64,000 nt of DNA from Neoechinorhynchus agilis (lineage: Eukaryota; Acanthocephala). Under the pieces are notes generated by a model. It saw nothing but the letters and a program-made list of their open reading frames with translations, was not told the DNA's origin and searched no databases. Of this stretch, positions 33,296-44,200 are shown piece after piece. The stretch spans positions 5,828,001 through 5,892,000 of the forward strand of contig CM121341.1 in the NCBI GenBank assembly GCA_051530055.1, in the 5' to 3' direction. The first letter of the stretch is position 1, and each line of letters opens with the position of its first letter. The position numbers and the translations under genes are program-made.

Positions 33296-33542
33296 CCACG
33301 AGCATAAATGTAAAGATCTAAAGTAGAGGTGGTTTTCGTGGAGTGGCAAAACCGCGATGAAGATTTCTTCACATTGCGGTTATTCAAAATCGGAAATGGC
33401 ACAGATGCATCGTCGAAGTTTTTCCCATTATTTTCTGGTTGTCCCGAAATATAAAAGTGCTTTTGTCTTAGACTGCGATACAAAAAGCAGTAGGAACCAA
33501 TGTTGTCACAAGGAGCATCAGACAAATTGTATACTTACTGAG

Positions 33543-33718
33543 AATACCTCCCGCTCCCACCAGATCGACGGAAGCACCTTTATCGTCGGAAATTAAATCT
33601 TGCTTTCTTAACAAATAGTAGGGACCGATAAATTGGATGATACCAATAACAGTGTAGACGCCAAGGGAACTGTCAAGGGAGACACTGCCACGCGTTGTCT
33701 CATAATGGAAGAGTGCCT
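33543..33718 (-). CDS. Candidate exon of an unrecognised membrane protein
   Basis: Minus-strand frame bounded by an acceptor (acattag) and a good donor (gtaagt at about 33542). It encodes ALFHYETTRGSVSL, a hydrophobic segment GVYTVIGIIQFIGPYYLL and a polar stretch SDDKGASVDLVGAGGIL. A further candidate exon with one hydrophobic segment (YARFYVIIFLMISHGIYKIV) and a gtaggt donor lies at about 35280-35425 on the same strand. They may belong to one gene upstream of the innexin. The family is not recognised. Confidence 0.35.
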
Positions 33719-34107
33719 AATGTATTAACATTTAAACGGAGCAATTTCCCTGATCTAAGAAGAAGTTGTGGTAGAAAAACAAACTCTTGGGTGGGTAAAG
33801 GAGCCTTAAGGGAGCCAGAAGATAATCGCTTGAAAGTCAAATATTAATTATTGAGGCAATGAACAGGGAGAGTATTTAAAACGCTTCCTTCCCGTCTATT
33901 TTGTGCGTAAAAACACCAAAAAACCTCTTCGGCCGCCGAATTAGAGGTTTGGATTCGCAAATCCTTCTTTACAACCTGATCAACCGATATGTTCATAATA
34001 CCATGTGCGACGTTTCCATCAATCATAATAATATGAGAATGTCTTTCCTAGTCAAACATTCCGCCGTTCCCTGGTCGATGTGGTACTAATTTTCCCCTAG
34101 AACATCC

Positions 34108-34337
34108 GGAAATCGTCTATCGAAAACAATTCTCACACTTCTGTCGTCAAAAACGCTCTTCAAATACAGCAACGAGGTGGTCTTAATGAACTCATGGAAG
34201 ATTTCTCAAAATTCCACGAGTTTAAACTTCCTTTTTTTTCGATGCCTAAAGTCAATTCCATTAAAGGACCTCATGAAACGGGACGAACTAAATTCTTTGG
34301 AAAACCTATGCATCCGGTGCAAACACCAAAACTTTAA
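34108..34337 (+). CDS. Candidate terminal exon, unknown protein
   Basis: Follows a textbook branch point and acceptor (tactaattttcccctag at 34085-34104). The frame reads NALQIQQRGGLNELMEDF, KLPFFSMPKVNSIKGPHETG and ends FGKPMHPVQTPKL then stop. A second frame is also open across this interval, so the choice is not certain. Upstream exons were not identified. Confidence 0.35.
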
Positions 34338-37164
34338 ACGAAATTTATGAAGGTGTGCGCACATTCACGATTAGAAACAATTGTAAAACTTTCTTCTATT
34401 TTTTTGGTATGCATAAGTTTGTAGGCACTAAGTGCAAATGGAAGTGACAAAGAGAAATACTTTGCCACTTCAAGCACTGCCTTGAGTATGCCGTGAAAAA
34501 CAGGAACGGATCATACAATCTCCGCGTTTTTTTCTGGTTCAGATGCTACTTTTTTCATTCCGTAAAATTACACCTCCATAAAAAAAGCAATCATTTTGTT
34601 TCCATTTTTCGAGAATAAGTTGTCGTTTCTTGTGACTCCTCAATGTTTTCTAGAGATAAAGTACGTTTAAACAACACAGAACTCGCCTTCAAAAGAGATT
34701 CAGGAGCGTCCTTCATCAAGAAATTGCGTTAATTAGGCACATAACTGATTTCACAGTTGAAAGGAAACTCAAAAAGTTAAATCGACTTGCTTAAACGAGA
34801 CAACTGCCGTCATCCATGCACGGTGTTGGAATACTCGCAGGATTCAGGCTCGAAACAATAATGCATCTACATTTTTCGCTTCATCGAAGGAACGGCCTTC
34901 CTCTATGGAGAGGGCTACGTTCTAAAGAGCTATAGAAAAAAGCCCAAAAATTCTGGGAACTAAAAACTTTACAAATCAATGAAATCCAACAAGGGTCTTT
35001 TTCTAGGTAAAACAATTTCTGTTTGGACATTGTTAGGTTTGCAAGAACGAATTTAATATTCAATGGATATCTTTAGCGTCTAGTCGCCTCAAGTAACGAA
35101 CTGAAATACATAACTTAAATTTGAATGTATACGTTAAAAATGGTTGCGAGACACCCCGAGAAGGAGGAGGAGGTAGTTTGTCGAGCTGCGAGTCTGCAAT
35201 TACCGGAAAAGCGCAGGAAATCGTTAATCTTCCTCTTTTTTTCAAAAGAGAATTCAACTTGGAAAAGTGAAAAACCTACTTTGCATGCAGCGGATCCATA
35301 ATCGGTGAACGCATATAAAATCCTTCTGAAAACTGTGTGACTAAGGCAAAAACGATTTTATAGATTCCATGAGAGATCATCAGGAAGATAATCACATAAA
35401 AACGAGCATACAATTCACTTCTAGACGCGATACAAACCTCATAACGTAACCGGTGCATATTTCTTTACACAGAATTTATCGCTTTTCCTCCGATTTGACT
35501 GAGAAGCTCAGGCATCTAGGTATTAAAGTTCTAGCCGTCTTTTAAAAGCTCCGATTCTGCGACGATGAGATCCTTTATGTGTGCTTTCATTAGAAGACGG
35601 TTCACAGACTAAAGCGGAACATGGAATAATAGTTCTTAATGATCATGGAGCGTTCTTATTATAAAAACAACGAATTCCGAATTAAAATGAAGGGAAAACA
35701 TTTCCAAAAAAACCAAATCAATTATAAGACCATGAATGCTTCGGGCTCCGCGCCTAAAAAGGGGGGGAAATGTGGGTAAAAAAACTCCACACTGGAATTC
35801 TGCTGTTCCGTTCTTTGAATTTTGAGACTTAAGTGCTGTTCTAGACAAGAGTACATAATGTATGAGCGCCGACAATTTTGAAGTTTTGCTTTGGTAACCT
35901 AATATATGTAACGCTCTAAAAATAGCCAATGAGGTGTAAATTAAAAAAAAAGCCGTTAAAATAATTGGCGATTTGTGCTCTCGCGGCTTCTCAGATAACA
36001 TTATTTAAAACTTCTGTGTGGAAACCGATCGTGACAATCATTTACTGCTCTTATAACGTCGAAAATCCATCGAATCGATCACCAATCATGTGAAAAAATA
36101 GAAAATTATAAAATCTAGAAAGTTCTATCTAAACTCGAGCAGGAACAATCAACGATTTCCTCTTAAATAAGGAAAAATGAGCGGATATAAGAATCTAACA
36201 CTTTCGGAAATCGAACTCGGTCATGCAAACAATCCGTCTATTCGTGAAATTCGCTCAAAGGAGTAAAACTGACGGTTTCAAAAAAAACACCATATATTTT
36301 TTTCTAACATTAAAACCGAAAACACTACTTATTCGTTAACACGCTTCCACTTTTTCGCTTCAATTTTTTGAAGCAAATTATTATCAGAGTGCTATTTTAA
36401 GCCATTTTTTCTCAAGGGAAACCGGAATATTGCAGTGTTCATACAAAAAAATCGCTTGTACGTAAAAAGCGTTCATATTCGGAATGTACCGATTAATCCA
36501 TATGAATTTCCTCCAAAGTCTGAGCAGGAAACTCTAAGCGCAATTGAGTGTTCTATTCATCAAAAATGTGCTACCGGAAAGACGACGGAATCTCGGGCGC
36601 ATCCTTCACTCGACGGCAAAGTGATATCCTTTGTGGTTCGATCACATTTTGTACTGAATCAGCAGTGCCTTTAGGGTCCTTGAAATGTTGGCGTACTTGT
36701 GAGAAAGTCTCGTTTTTAATCAGTTTTAGCTTGCGACCGAAACACGAAAAAGTCTCGGTCGCTCGTATGCAACTGCCAACGAAATGTTCCTTCAACCGTC
36801 AAAGCGGATTTCTTTCAAATGGACATCAAAAAAAAGTTTTTATTTCTAAAAAATCGAACGGTACCTGAGAATCCCCTCCATTCCGTGACTCAGATTTCTC
36901 CGTTTTTTCACATACAAGAAATGCGCTTTTACGCCTTCCTTGAACCCGGCCACTCGCGAAAAAAAGAGAGATTGCAATGTCACACTCGTTTACTCATCAA
37001 TTTAAAAGAAACTCATCGAATCGCGAGTTCTATTAAAGACTTTCTAGAAAGCAAGTTACGAGTTCCTCGGAATTATGCGTAACTCATCGCCTTTTGCGTA
37101 TGTCTCCCTTTTCTCTTATATCTACTTTCCAACGCTTCTTGGCACAAAAGCTTTCCCTTTTAAG
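34338..37164. other. Gene-poor stretch
   Basis: Many short frames on both strands, none with recognisable domains apart from the candidate membrane exon near 35280-35425. A poly-G tract lies at 35760-35767. Upstream of the dehydrogenase start (37165) is a pyrimidine tract ending ttttaag immediately before the ATG, which could be a leader splice acceptor. Confidence 0.35.
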
Positions 37165-38253
37165 ATGTCGACGAAAATTCCAGGTCCACAAAACGGCAAA
37201 ATCGTAAAGGCAATCGGATCATTTGGAGCAGATAAGCCACTCGTAAACTTGGATATCCGAAGACGTGTCCCGGATAAAGACGATGTAGTGATCCAAGTGA
37301 ACTTTTGTGGCGTTTGCCATAGTGACATTCACATGGCCAGAAACGAGTGGCTCAATACCACTTTTCCTACAGTTCCGGGCCATGAAATAGTCGGCCTTGT
37401 TGTATCCTGCGGAGATGCCGTAACCAAGTTCAAGTCCGGAGATAAAGTTGCTGTCGGCGTATTCGTTGACAGTTGTCGCAATTGCGCTCAGTGCAAGGCA
37501 AAAAGCGAAGAATACTGCGAAACTCCCGGCGGACTCATTCTGACTTACAATACACCTTACAAAAAAGACGACTCTGAATGTACTTTAGGTGGATACAGCG
37601 ACTGTATTGTGGTTGATCAGCAATACGTTTTTCATTTACCCGATAATCTTCCAATGGATAAAGCGGCACCGTTGTTATGCGCCGGAATCACCGTTTATTC
37701 TCCTTTAAAACGAGTTGGAGTAACTAATGGAACACGAGTGGCTGTTGCTGGTCTCGGCGGACTCGGTCACATGGCAGTTAAATTTGCAGTAGCAATGGGG
37801 GCACGAGTCGCGGTCATTAGTCGATCAGACAAAAAGAAGGAATTAGCTTTGAAAATGGGTGCATCGGAGTTCATTGTGACCGCTGATGCCAACCAAATGA
37901 TTGCAAACGAACGAAAATTCGACGTTATTGTCGATACCATCAGCGCTAAACACGATTACGATGCTTATTTGAATTTACTCGACGTTGGAGGAACAATGGC
38001 GATCGTTGGATTGCCTCCTGATATGATGGAGATTTCTCCTTTTATATTGTGCATGAAGAAGCTTAACATCACCGGATCGGTTATTGGATCACTCGATGAG
38101 ATTAAAGGAATGCTGGATTTGTGTTCGAAAAAAGGTATCACGAGTGACATTGAACTCATTAAACCTGATCAGATCAATGAGGCGTTCGATCGTGCAATCA
38201 AAGGAGACGTTCATTTTAGGTTTGTTCTTGATCTAAGTTCACTAAGGAAATAA
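37165..38253 (+). CDS. Zinc-dependent alcohol dehydrogenase (CAD/YahK type), copy 1
   Basis: Intronless 362-residue medium-chain dehydrogenase that would reduce aldehydes or oxidise alcohols with NADP(H). Catalytic zinc ligands appear in CGVCHSDIH and PGHE; the structural zinc cluster is CRNCAQCKAKSEEYC. The Rossmann motif is GLGGLGHMAVKFAVAMGA. Start chosen at MSTKIPGPQNGKIV; the longer frame upstream has no conserved residues. The type is common in bacteria, fungi and plants and less familiar in animals. It lies in tandem with a second copy 1.4 kb downstream, and positions 37513-37999 are almost identical between the two. Confidence 0.92.
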   Translation: MSTKIPGPQNGKIVKAIGSFGADKPLVNLDIRRRVPDKDDVVIQVNFCGVCHSDIHMARNEWLNTTFPTVPGHEIVGLVVSCGDAVTKFKSGDKVAVGVFVDSCRNCAQCKAKSEEYCETPGGLILTYNTPYKKDDSECTLGGYSDCIVVDQQYVFHLPDNLPMDKAAPLLCAGITVYSPLKRVGVTNGTRVAVAGLGGLGHMAVKFAVAMGARVAVISRSDKKKELALKMGASEFIVTADANQMIANERKFDVIVDTISAKHDYDAYLNLLDVGGTMAIVGLPPDMMEISPFILCMKKLNITGSVIGSLDEIKGMLDLCSKKGITSDIELIKPDQINEAFDRAIKGDVHFRFVLDLSSLRK

Positions 38254-39629
38254 AGGCTCGGTAAACTAATGTGCCGTTATTAGTTTCATCGTCGATAATG
38301 TTGCCGTACTTTTTTAGATGGAGCGAGTAATATTTCATGGACTGAAATTCAAAGATTGGCACCTTACCTCAAGCGAACGTAGGTAACATATTTTGATAGA
38401 ACTATGTGTTTTCATGTATAAAGTCCGTGAAAATGCAAACCCACTGAAATTGACCGTAGTTTTTCATTTCAGAAACAAAAACTTTGTGACCATTTGGCCG
38501 TTGAATACATGAGTAATCGTAAATTCGAGAAAATAACGGTGATTGCTTTACAAGTTATACTTACGCACTCACTTCATTTTTTCTGACAAATTGGAAGCTC
38601 CTTAAGAAAATACAGGAATGAAATAAGGAAAAAAAACATCACTTTTCCCCATACTTTTACAGTTCATAAAGTGTTTAATGATAAACCCTAAAAATTCGTG
38701 AACATCGAAAATACGTTATTTCTGAAGGATATTCGACAAAATTAGATCTGGTTTTTGCAGAATTTGTGTGTGTCGGGCAATCGCAATGTAATAGGGGAAT
38801 TTAAAAACATTTTACTACAAAGAAAAATTAATTTCTGTTGAAATGAACTCCTCAAAACTATTTGGCCTTTAATTTGTTGCTTACTGTTTTATCAGCTTCT
38901 TTCTATTTTTTATATATTTTTCTCTCCTAGATGAAAGTGAAGCTCAAACTGTAAATTGATTTGTTTTTGCCGAACTACACCATGCGAACGAAAGTGTCTC
39001 CGGCTTGAAAATGCATTGATTTTCCAAGAGCGAGAGACGTCCATAGACTGTGCCGTATATTCCTTTTTCCCATGAACTTTCCAGTAACGATTACGCTAAG
39101 TTTTATTCCGCCAAAGAAATAGGCAGATTTTTTAATTACGACTTCAATTTTTAGATCCGACAAAAACATTTAAATGGTCTATGTTTCAGTTTACTTTAAC
39201 TACTTTGTTCTGTGTTGCATTCCTGATTGGTGTACTTTCTTGATAGGTTTTATGATCGAAGACATAGTTTATGTTCGTAGAAAAATAATTTTGTCAGTTT
39301 TTGTGTTTGTTTGCACATCGTAATTTGCATGGAAATACCGTTCACCGCAACAATTAAATGATAAAATCCCCCCTCCATTCATTCACGTGCTTTTCAATTT
39401 TTTTCTCAGCTTACTACAATTACAAAGCTCTTCTAAATTCATTAAAATTGAAGCGCTACATTTTATTCGTCTAATATCGATCAATATTTGAGCTTTCGCG
39501 GTTTAAAGAGTGTTTGTTTTGCTCCAAAGGTTATTGTTACGTTAAAGTTTTAAACCAATAATCACCACATTGTCCTTTGGTCCAATTATTCTCCTTTATA
39601 TGGAAACTCTTTGATTTCAGACATTGACA
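38254..39629. other. Spacer between the two dehydrogenases
   Basis: AT-rich with no gene seen. A ttgatttcag acceptor-like site lies just upstream of the second dehydrogenase ATG, suggesting a non-coding 5' exon or leader addition. Confidence 0.45.
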
Positions 39630-40727
39630 ATGTCTAAAATTCCTGGTCCACCTTCTGGTCAGCTATCAATAGCACTTGGAGCATTGAGTGCCGATCAGCC
39701 AATGGAAAAAATCGACATTAAAAGGAGGAATGCTTATAAAGACGATGTAGTGATCCAAGTGGACTATTGTGGTCTTTGCCATAGTGATATACATGCAGCC
39801 AGGAATGAATGGAAAATTACATCGTATCCGTTAGTGCCAGGGCATGAAGTGACCGGTCGCGTAATGTCTTGTGGAAGTGCCGTAACCAAATTCAAATCCG
39901 GAGATAAAGTTGCCGTTGGCACATTCGTCGATAGTTGTCGATCGTGTCGCCAATGCAAGAGCGGCAATGAGGTCTACTGCGAAACTCCCGGCGGACTCAT
40001 TCTGACTTACAATACACCTTACAAAAAAGACGACTCTGAATGTACTTTAGGTGGATACAGCGATTGTATTGTGGTTGATCAGCAATACGTTTTTCATTTA
40101 CCCGATAATCTTCCAATGGATAAAGCGGCACCGTTGTTATGCGCCGGAATCACCGTTTATTCTCCTTTAAAACGAGTTGGAGTAACTAATGGAACACGAG
40201 TGGCTGTTGCTGGTCTCGGCGGACTCGGTCACATGGCAGTTAAATTTGCAGTAGCAATGGGGGCACGAGTCGCGGTCATTAGTCGATCAGACAAAAAGAA
40301 GGAATTAGCTTTGAAAATGGGTGCATCGGAGTTCATTGTGACCGCTGATGCCAACCAAATGATTGCAAACGAACGAAAATTCGACGTTATTGTCGATACC
40401 ATCAGCGCTAAACACGATTACGATGCTTATTTGAATTTACTCGACGTTGGAGGAACAATGGTTATAGTCGGTGTACCGCCGGAAAAAATCAGGATTAATG
40501 GCATGTTACTGGCAATAAAGAGGCTGAACGTAACCGGATCTGCTACAGGATCAATCGAAGAAACCAAACAAATGCTTGAACTTTGTTCTCAAAAAAATAT
40601 CACTTGCGATATTGAACTAATCACACCGGATCAACTAAATGAGGCATTCGATCGTACCGTAAAGGGGGATGTATGTTTCAGATTTGTGATTGACTTGACT
40701 TATTTAAGAGAATCAACTGCTTTCTAA
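39630..40727 (+). CDS. Zinc-dependent alcohol dehydrogenase (CAD/YahK type), copy 2
   Basis: Intronless 365-residue paralogue, start MSKIPGPPSGQLS. All zinc ligands (CGLCHSDIH, PGHE, CRSCRQCKSGNEVYC) and the Rossmann glycine motif are present, so it looks active. Outside the shared block (39975-40461) the N- and C-terminal parts differ from copy 1 at many positions (for example ADQPMEKIDIKRR against ADKPLVNLDIRRR). Inside it there is a single base difference in 487. The block covers most of the coenzyme domain. Confidence 0.92.
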   Translation: MSKIPGPPSGQLSIALGALSADQPMEKIDIKRRNAYKDDVVIQVDYCGLCHSDIHAARNEWKITSYPLVPGHEVTGRVMSCGSAVTKFKSGDKVAVGTFVDSCRSCRQCKSGNEVYCETPGGLILTYNTPYKKDDSECTLGGYSDCIVVDQQYVFHLPDNLPMDKAAPLLCAGITVYSPLKRVGVTNGTRVAVAGLGGLGHMAVKFAVAMGARVAVISRSDKKKELALKMGASEFIVTADANQMIANERKFDVIVDTISAKHDYDAYLNLLDVGGTMVIVGVPPEKIRINGMLLAIKRLNVTGSATGSIEETKQMLELCSQKNITCDIELITPDQLNEAFDRTVKGDVCFRFVIDLTYLRESTAF

Positions 40728-41209
40728 AATATGAAATAAAGTCCCTTTTTAGTCAACTTATAGATTTCAGTAACTTGTTAAGATATCTTTAATTTAGAGC
40801 GACAATCAGATCTTTATCTGCCGATCTAAATAGCATCTATAATTCGATTTTATAACAAAAATTAGAAATTGATGTCTTGATTCTCAACAATTTTCATTGA
40901 TATCACGACAGATTCAAGAAGTATTAAAACCTTCCCTTTAGACATTCCAAGTTCAATTTTGTCTTAAGCTTCAGGTTCTTGCTACTATGATGATTTAATA
41001 AGCTTTAGACTTTCAGCAACATCCAAATTATGTCCACTCACCTTCGTGAAGTCAAGATCAGCAAGCAACAATGATTATCTTTCTTTGAATAACGAATTTT
41101 GCTTTCTCGAATACTCTTTGCATAGTTCAATTATGCGGATGAATAGTGAAAAATTCCAGTCCAGAAATTAATCGCACGGGAGATCGAAGTTCTTGTTCTG
41201 TTCTAAAGC
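40728..41209. other. Spacer
   Basis: AT-rich. I see no gene or repeat. Confidence 0.45.
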
Positions 41210-41626
41210 ATTCAATGTTTTATTAATAATCCTATGGAAATTGAAAGGTATTTTCTATGTAAGAAGTATCGATTTCAATTTTGCGTTCTTGGTTAAGTAG
41301 TGATATGATCTTTTTTTAGAATTTTTTATATGTGGCTCAGACGGTAGTCTTTTGATGGATTTTTCTCCATACACGGCCGAATGGACACCCGCAGTCCACC
41401 GATTTTGGTCTGATCGGTGGACCGTGTGTCCATTCGACTGATATGATCATTAAAAAAACTGTCCAAAGAACAGTAAGCCAGAATTTGCAGTTGAATATCA
41501 TCTTACCCCAACCTATAAAAATATACAGGGAATTGCCTTGTTGTATTGTCGACAATTCTTTGCCATCCAAGTTATTCTTATTTATCTTTTCCGAGGTTAA
41601 AATTCAACAGTTTTTATCTGCTTAAA
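41210..41626 (-). pseudogene. Inverted partial copy of the 43.1-kb membrane-protein gene
   Basis: Reverse complement matches about 43258-43595 of the neighbouring gene, including its 3' flank. The copy keeps SLYIFIGWGKMIFNCKFWLTV but lacks about 75 bp before it and is interrupted by a 128-bp SINE at 41311-41438. It has no start region. The parent gene shows the uninterrupted site, so the duplication came first and the SINE second. Confidence 0.85.
41311..41438 (-). mobile_element. SINE 3'-end insertion with 10-bp target-site duplication
   Basis: Flanked by identical tgatatgatc at 41301-41310 and 41439-41448. The inserted strand ends in an A-rich tail (T run at 41311-41317). Its body is a near-perfect hairpin around the ATCGGTGGACTG phrase, and its distal part matches the 3' end of the SINE at 43772-44113 (CCGTGTATG, CATCAAAAGACTA). 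This is a classical 5'-truncated retroposon. Confidence 0.9.
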
Positions 41627-42394
41627 TGATGAAGGCAACCTTCGATGTGGGCATGGCTTTATTAAAAGCCCTCAACAGTGGTCCAGAATCAACGAAGACT
41701 GGGACTGCGGTGACTTCTGTAAACGTCAATCTTAACCATCTTTTCTTCGAGTGTTTTTGTGAGTACCCAAAGATACATTGGTCCTTTCGTTTGTTAATTA
41801 ACAAATGAACGTATTATTATAACCGTCAACCGTGTATCTGGGAGAGAAAACAGTCGGGATTTCGGTTTGTTCAAGAACATTGACTATTTGGAAACCAATT
41901 AAAGTTAATTCAAAAACGAAGGAAAACTCAAACATATTGGATTATTCACCATTGTGCGCATAGCTTTATCGCCAAGAGAAAATTACAAACTTAAAATTAT
42001 AGTCCTCTAATGTCTATTGTTTTAATTAATTCTTAATATAGCCGAAAAACTTCGGAAAATATTTGCCAATTCACAGTATTTGAAACTATCTCTAAGCGAA
42101 ATTGACTCAAGTAATTTTTATTTATCGAATATTTTCGACGTGGTTTAATTTTAATTGGACAAACTCGTGATTTCGCTACACTCGAAAAATTTGAAATCAT
42201 AGGTACTTTGGATGTAGTTTACAAGATTGAAAGTCAATCAGTAGGACATTGAACGAATCTTAATGCGCGAAATCTGATTGGCTACACGATACTAAGTGTT
42301 AATTCCTCATTCCATCAAGAATTACATAGAAGAAATTGCGAATAACACAGAAAACATTGCAACTACTCGTATTCGGATCAAAAAAAAGCTAAAA
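41627..42394. other. Spacer
   Basis: Short frames only. No recognisable gene or repeat. Confidence 0.4.
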
Positions 42395-42745
42395 ATGGCA
42401 GGAAAATCAATTTTGAAGAAACTTGACATCCCTAAGGACGAACTAAAGGAAAGACGAAGAGTCATGTTCGCTGATGATTTCAACATGCAATTAACAAAAG
42501 TGCATTTGTTTGAATATTGTCGAAAAACTACAACAGAATTGGAATTCTCGCAATGGTCGCGAATACGAATGTATAATTATAACAGAACGCAAGCAAACTA
42601 CGAGCGCCTTGCGAAGGAAATGGACAAAAACAAACAACTAGATAATGAAATTGCACAAAACAGTCATGAAAATAATTCAAATGATGTCCCAAACACTTTT
42701 GGTAACCCAGATTCGAATGCTGATGAGCGCCCCAAGTTGCATTAA
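42395..42745 (+). CDS. Small charged protein with a PP1-docking-like motif
   Basis: 116-residue frame from ATG at 42395 (the open frame extends upstream without another ATG). It contains KSILKK followed by RRVMFADDF, a spacing and motif typical of RVxF protein phosphatase 1 docking segments, then LTKVHLFEYCRK. The C-terminal half is Asn/Glu/Lys-rich and probably disordered. I infer a PP1 regulatory role from the motif only. Confidence 0.5.
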   Translation: MAGKSILKKLDIPKDELKERRRVMFADDFNMQLTKVHLFEYCRKTTTELEFSQWSRIRMYNYNRTQANYERLAKEMDKNKQLDNEIAQNSHENNSNDVPNTFGNPDSNADERPKLH

Positions 42746-43120
42746 TAAAACAATCTTAAATTAATTGCTCTGTAATTAGAATTGATTAAATGACCACGCT
42801 TCAATTTGTTAATTATCGACAAAAAAACGCAATATTTTCACACTTTATTGATATATCTTTTAATGGATCTATTACTTCATTTCCGTTTGAGGGTACGTCA
42901 ATCAACCAATCAAAAAAAGATCAATAACCCTATGGGATGCCGATAATTATTAACACTTAACGTGTGAGATATTTTCTTGAAGTTAATCTAATACCCAAAT
43001 TGAAACGCATATATTCTATAGATTTGCTATCATACAATCGGCTCAAAACCTGAACGAGAATCGCTTATACAAAAAGCAACGCAATATTTACTTTCGCAAT
43101 ACTAATAAAAAGAGATCGAC

Positions 43121-43579
43121 ATGTCGCTTTCAATTTCAAAGACGTGGGATTTACATCCAATCCTTGACAAAAAAACGAAGGTCTTATATATCCCAGATAA
43201 ACCACAAAAATTTGTTCTTAAACGTGCCCACATCGAAAGTTGCCTTCATCATTTAAGCAGAGAAAAACTGTTGAATTTAAACTCGGAAAAGATAAATAAG
43301 AATAACTTAGATGGCAAAGAATTGGAACAATGTCGACAATACAACGAGGCAATTCAAAAAAGAAATAATCAAACCATGGCTATATTTTCTTTGATATTTT
43401 TTTCGTGGTTCCTGTATATTTTTATAGGTTGGGGTAAGATGATATTCAACTGCAAATTCTGGCTTACAGTTCTTTGGACAGTTTTTTTAATGATCATATC
43501 AGTACTTAACCAAGAACGCAAAATCGAAATCGATACTTCTTACATAGAAAACACCTTTCAATTTCCAGAGGATTATTAA
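43121..43579 (+). CDS. Small two-pass membrane protein, unknown
   Basis: 152-residue single-exon frame. The N-terminal 85 residues are hydrophilic and basic. Two adjacent hydrophobic stretches follow (IFSLIFFSWFLYIFIGWG and FWLTVLWTVFLMIISV), then a polar tail NTFQFPEDY. No family recognised. It has a partial inverted copy 1.6 kb upstream at 41210-41626, evidence that it was duplicated locally. Confidence 0.55.
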   Translation: MSLSISKTWDLHPILDKKTKVLYIPDKPQKFVLKRAHIESCLHHLSREKLLNLNSEKINKNNLDGKELEQCRQYNEAIQKRNNQTMAIFSLIFFSWFLYIFIGWGKMIFNCKFWLTVLWTVFLMIISVLNQERKIEIDTSYIENTFQFPEDY

Positions 43580-43771
43580 AAAAAACATTGAATGCGTGTA
43601 AATGTTTATAATTAATTGTAATAAACAAAATAACGGATAGTACGGAGCCTGGCATAGTGTTTCTCTAAGCGATTTAAAGCCCATAACACCGCTACTTGGG
43701 TGCAAGGAGCGAAAATATTCTCATTGTATTCACTTTATTAAAAATACCAAATGAAACTAATTCATTAAACA

Positions 43772-44113
43772 GCCAGTTAGTCTTTTGATGGATGTTTTTA
43801 TTTTTCATACACGGTCCAATAAACACACACACAGTCCACCGATTCATTGGTTTGGACAGCGCTGGACGGCCATGAGTTTTGTACATTCCTCTCCGGATTC
43901 TCAGATACCTCCCCAGGAGGAGGTGGGACTCATCAGTGAGTTTCCTCCTCCCTTCATCGAGGTATTTCGTCCCCTTTGGTTGTGCATCGTCAGCGGTCAC
44001 GGATTTTGAACCCATTGACCCAACAACAACTGAAATGAGCAGGAACTTTAGTCCACTTGACCACCTCAGCACAACTACAGAATGTACAAACTTCGCCACA
44101 TATTTGATCTGAT
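43772..44113 (-). mobile_element. tRNA-derived SINE, nearly full copy
   Basis: Read on the minus strand it starts near 44113, with an A-box-like phrase (GGTGGTCAAGTGGACTAAAG) in tRNA-Leu/Ser style and a B-box-like GGTTCAAAATCC about 50 bp further. The body includes ACTCACTGATGAGTCCC and GGAGGTATCTGAGAATCC, and the 3' end CCGTGTATG...CATCAAAAGACTAAC. About 340 bp. Length and promoter boxes mark it as the best copy in the window. Confidence 0.75.
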
Positions 44114-44117
44114 TTAA

Positions 44118-44200
44118 GCATTTTTATGGGTGCTTCAGCCGATAGTCGTTTTGATTGACATTTTTAAGATTTTTTCCATACGCGGCCGGATGGACACGAG
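44118..44200 (-). mobile_element. Short SINE 3'-end fragment
   Basis: Shares with the other copies the phrases CGGCCGCGTATGG and CAATCAAAACGACTA in minus orientation, followed by an A-rich tail. It lies directly beside the 5' end of the larger copy. Confidence 0.6.
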
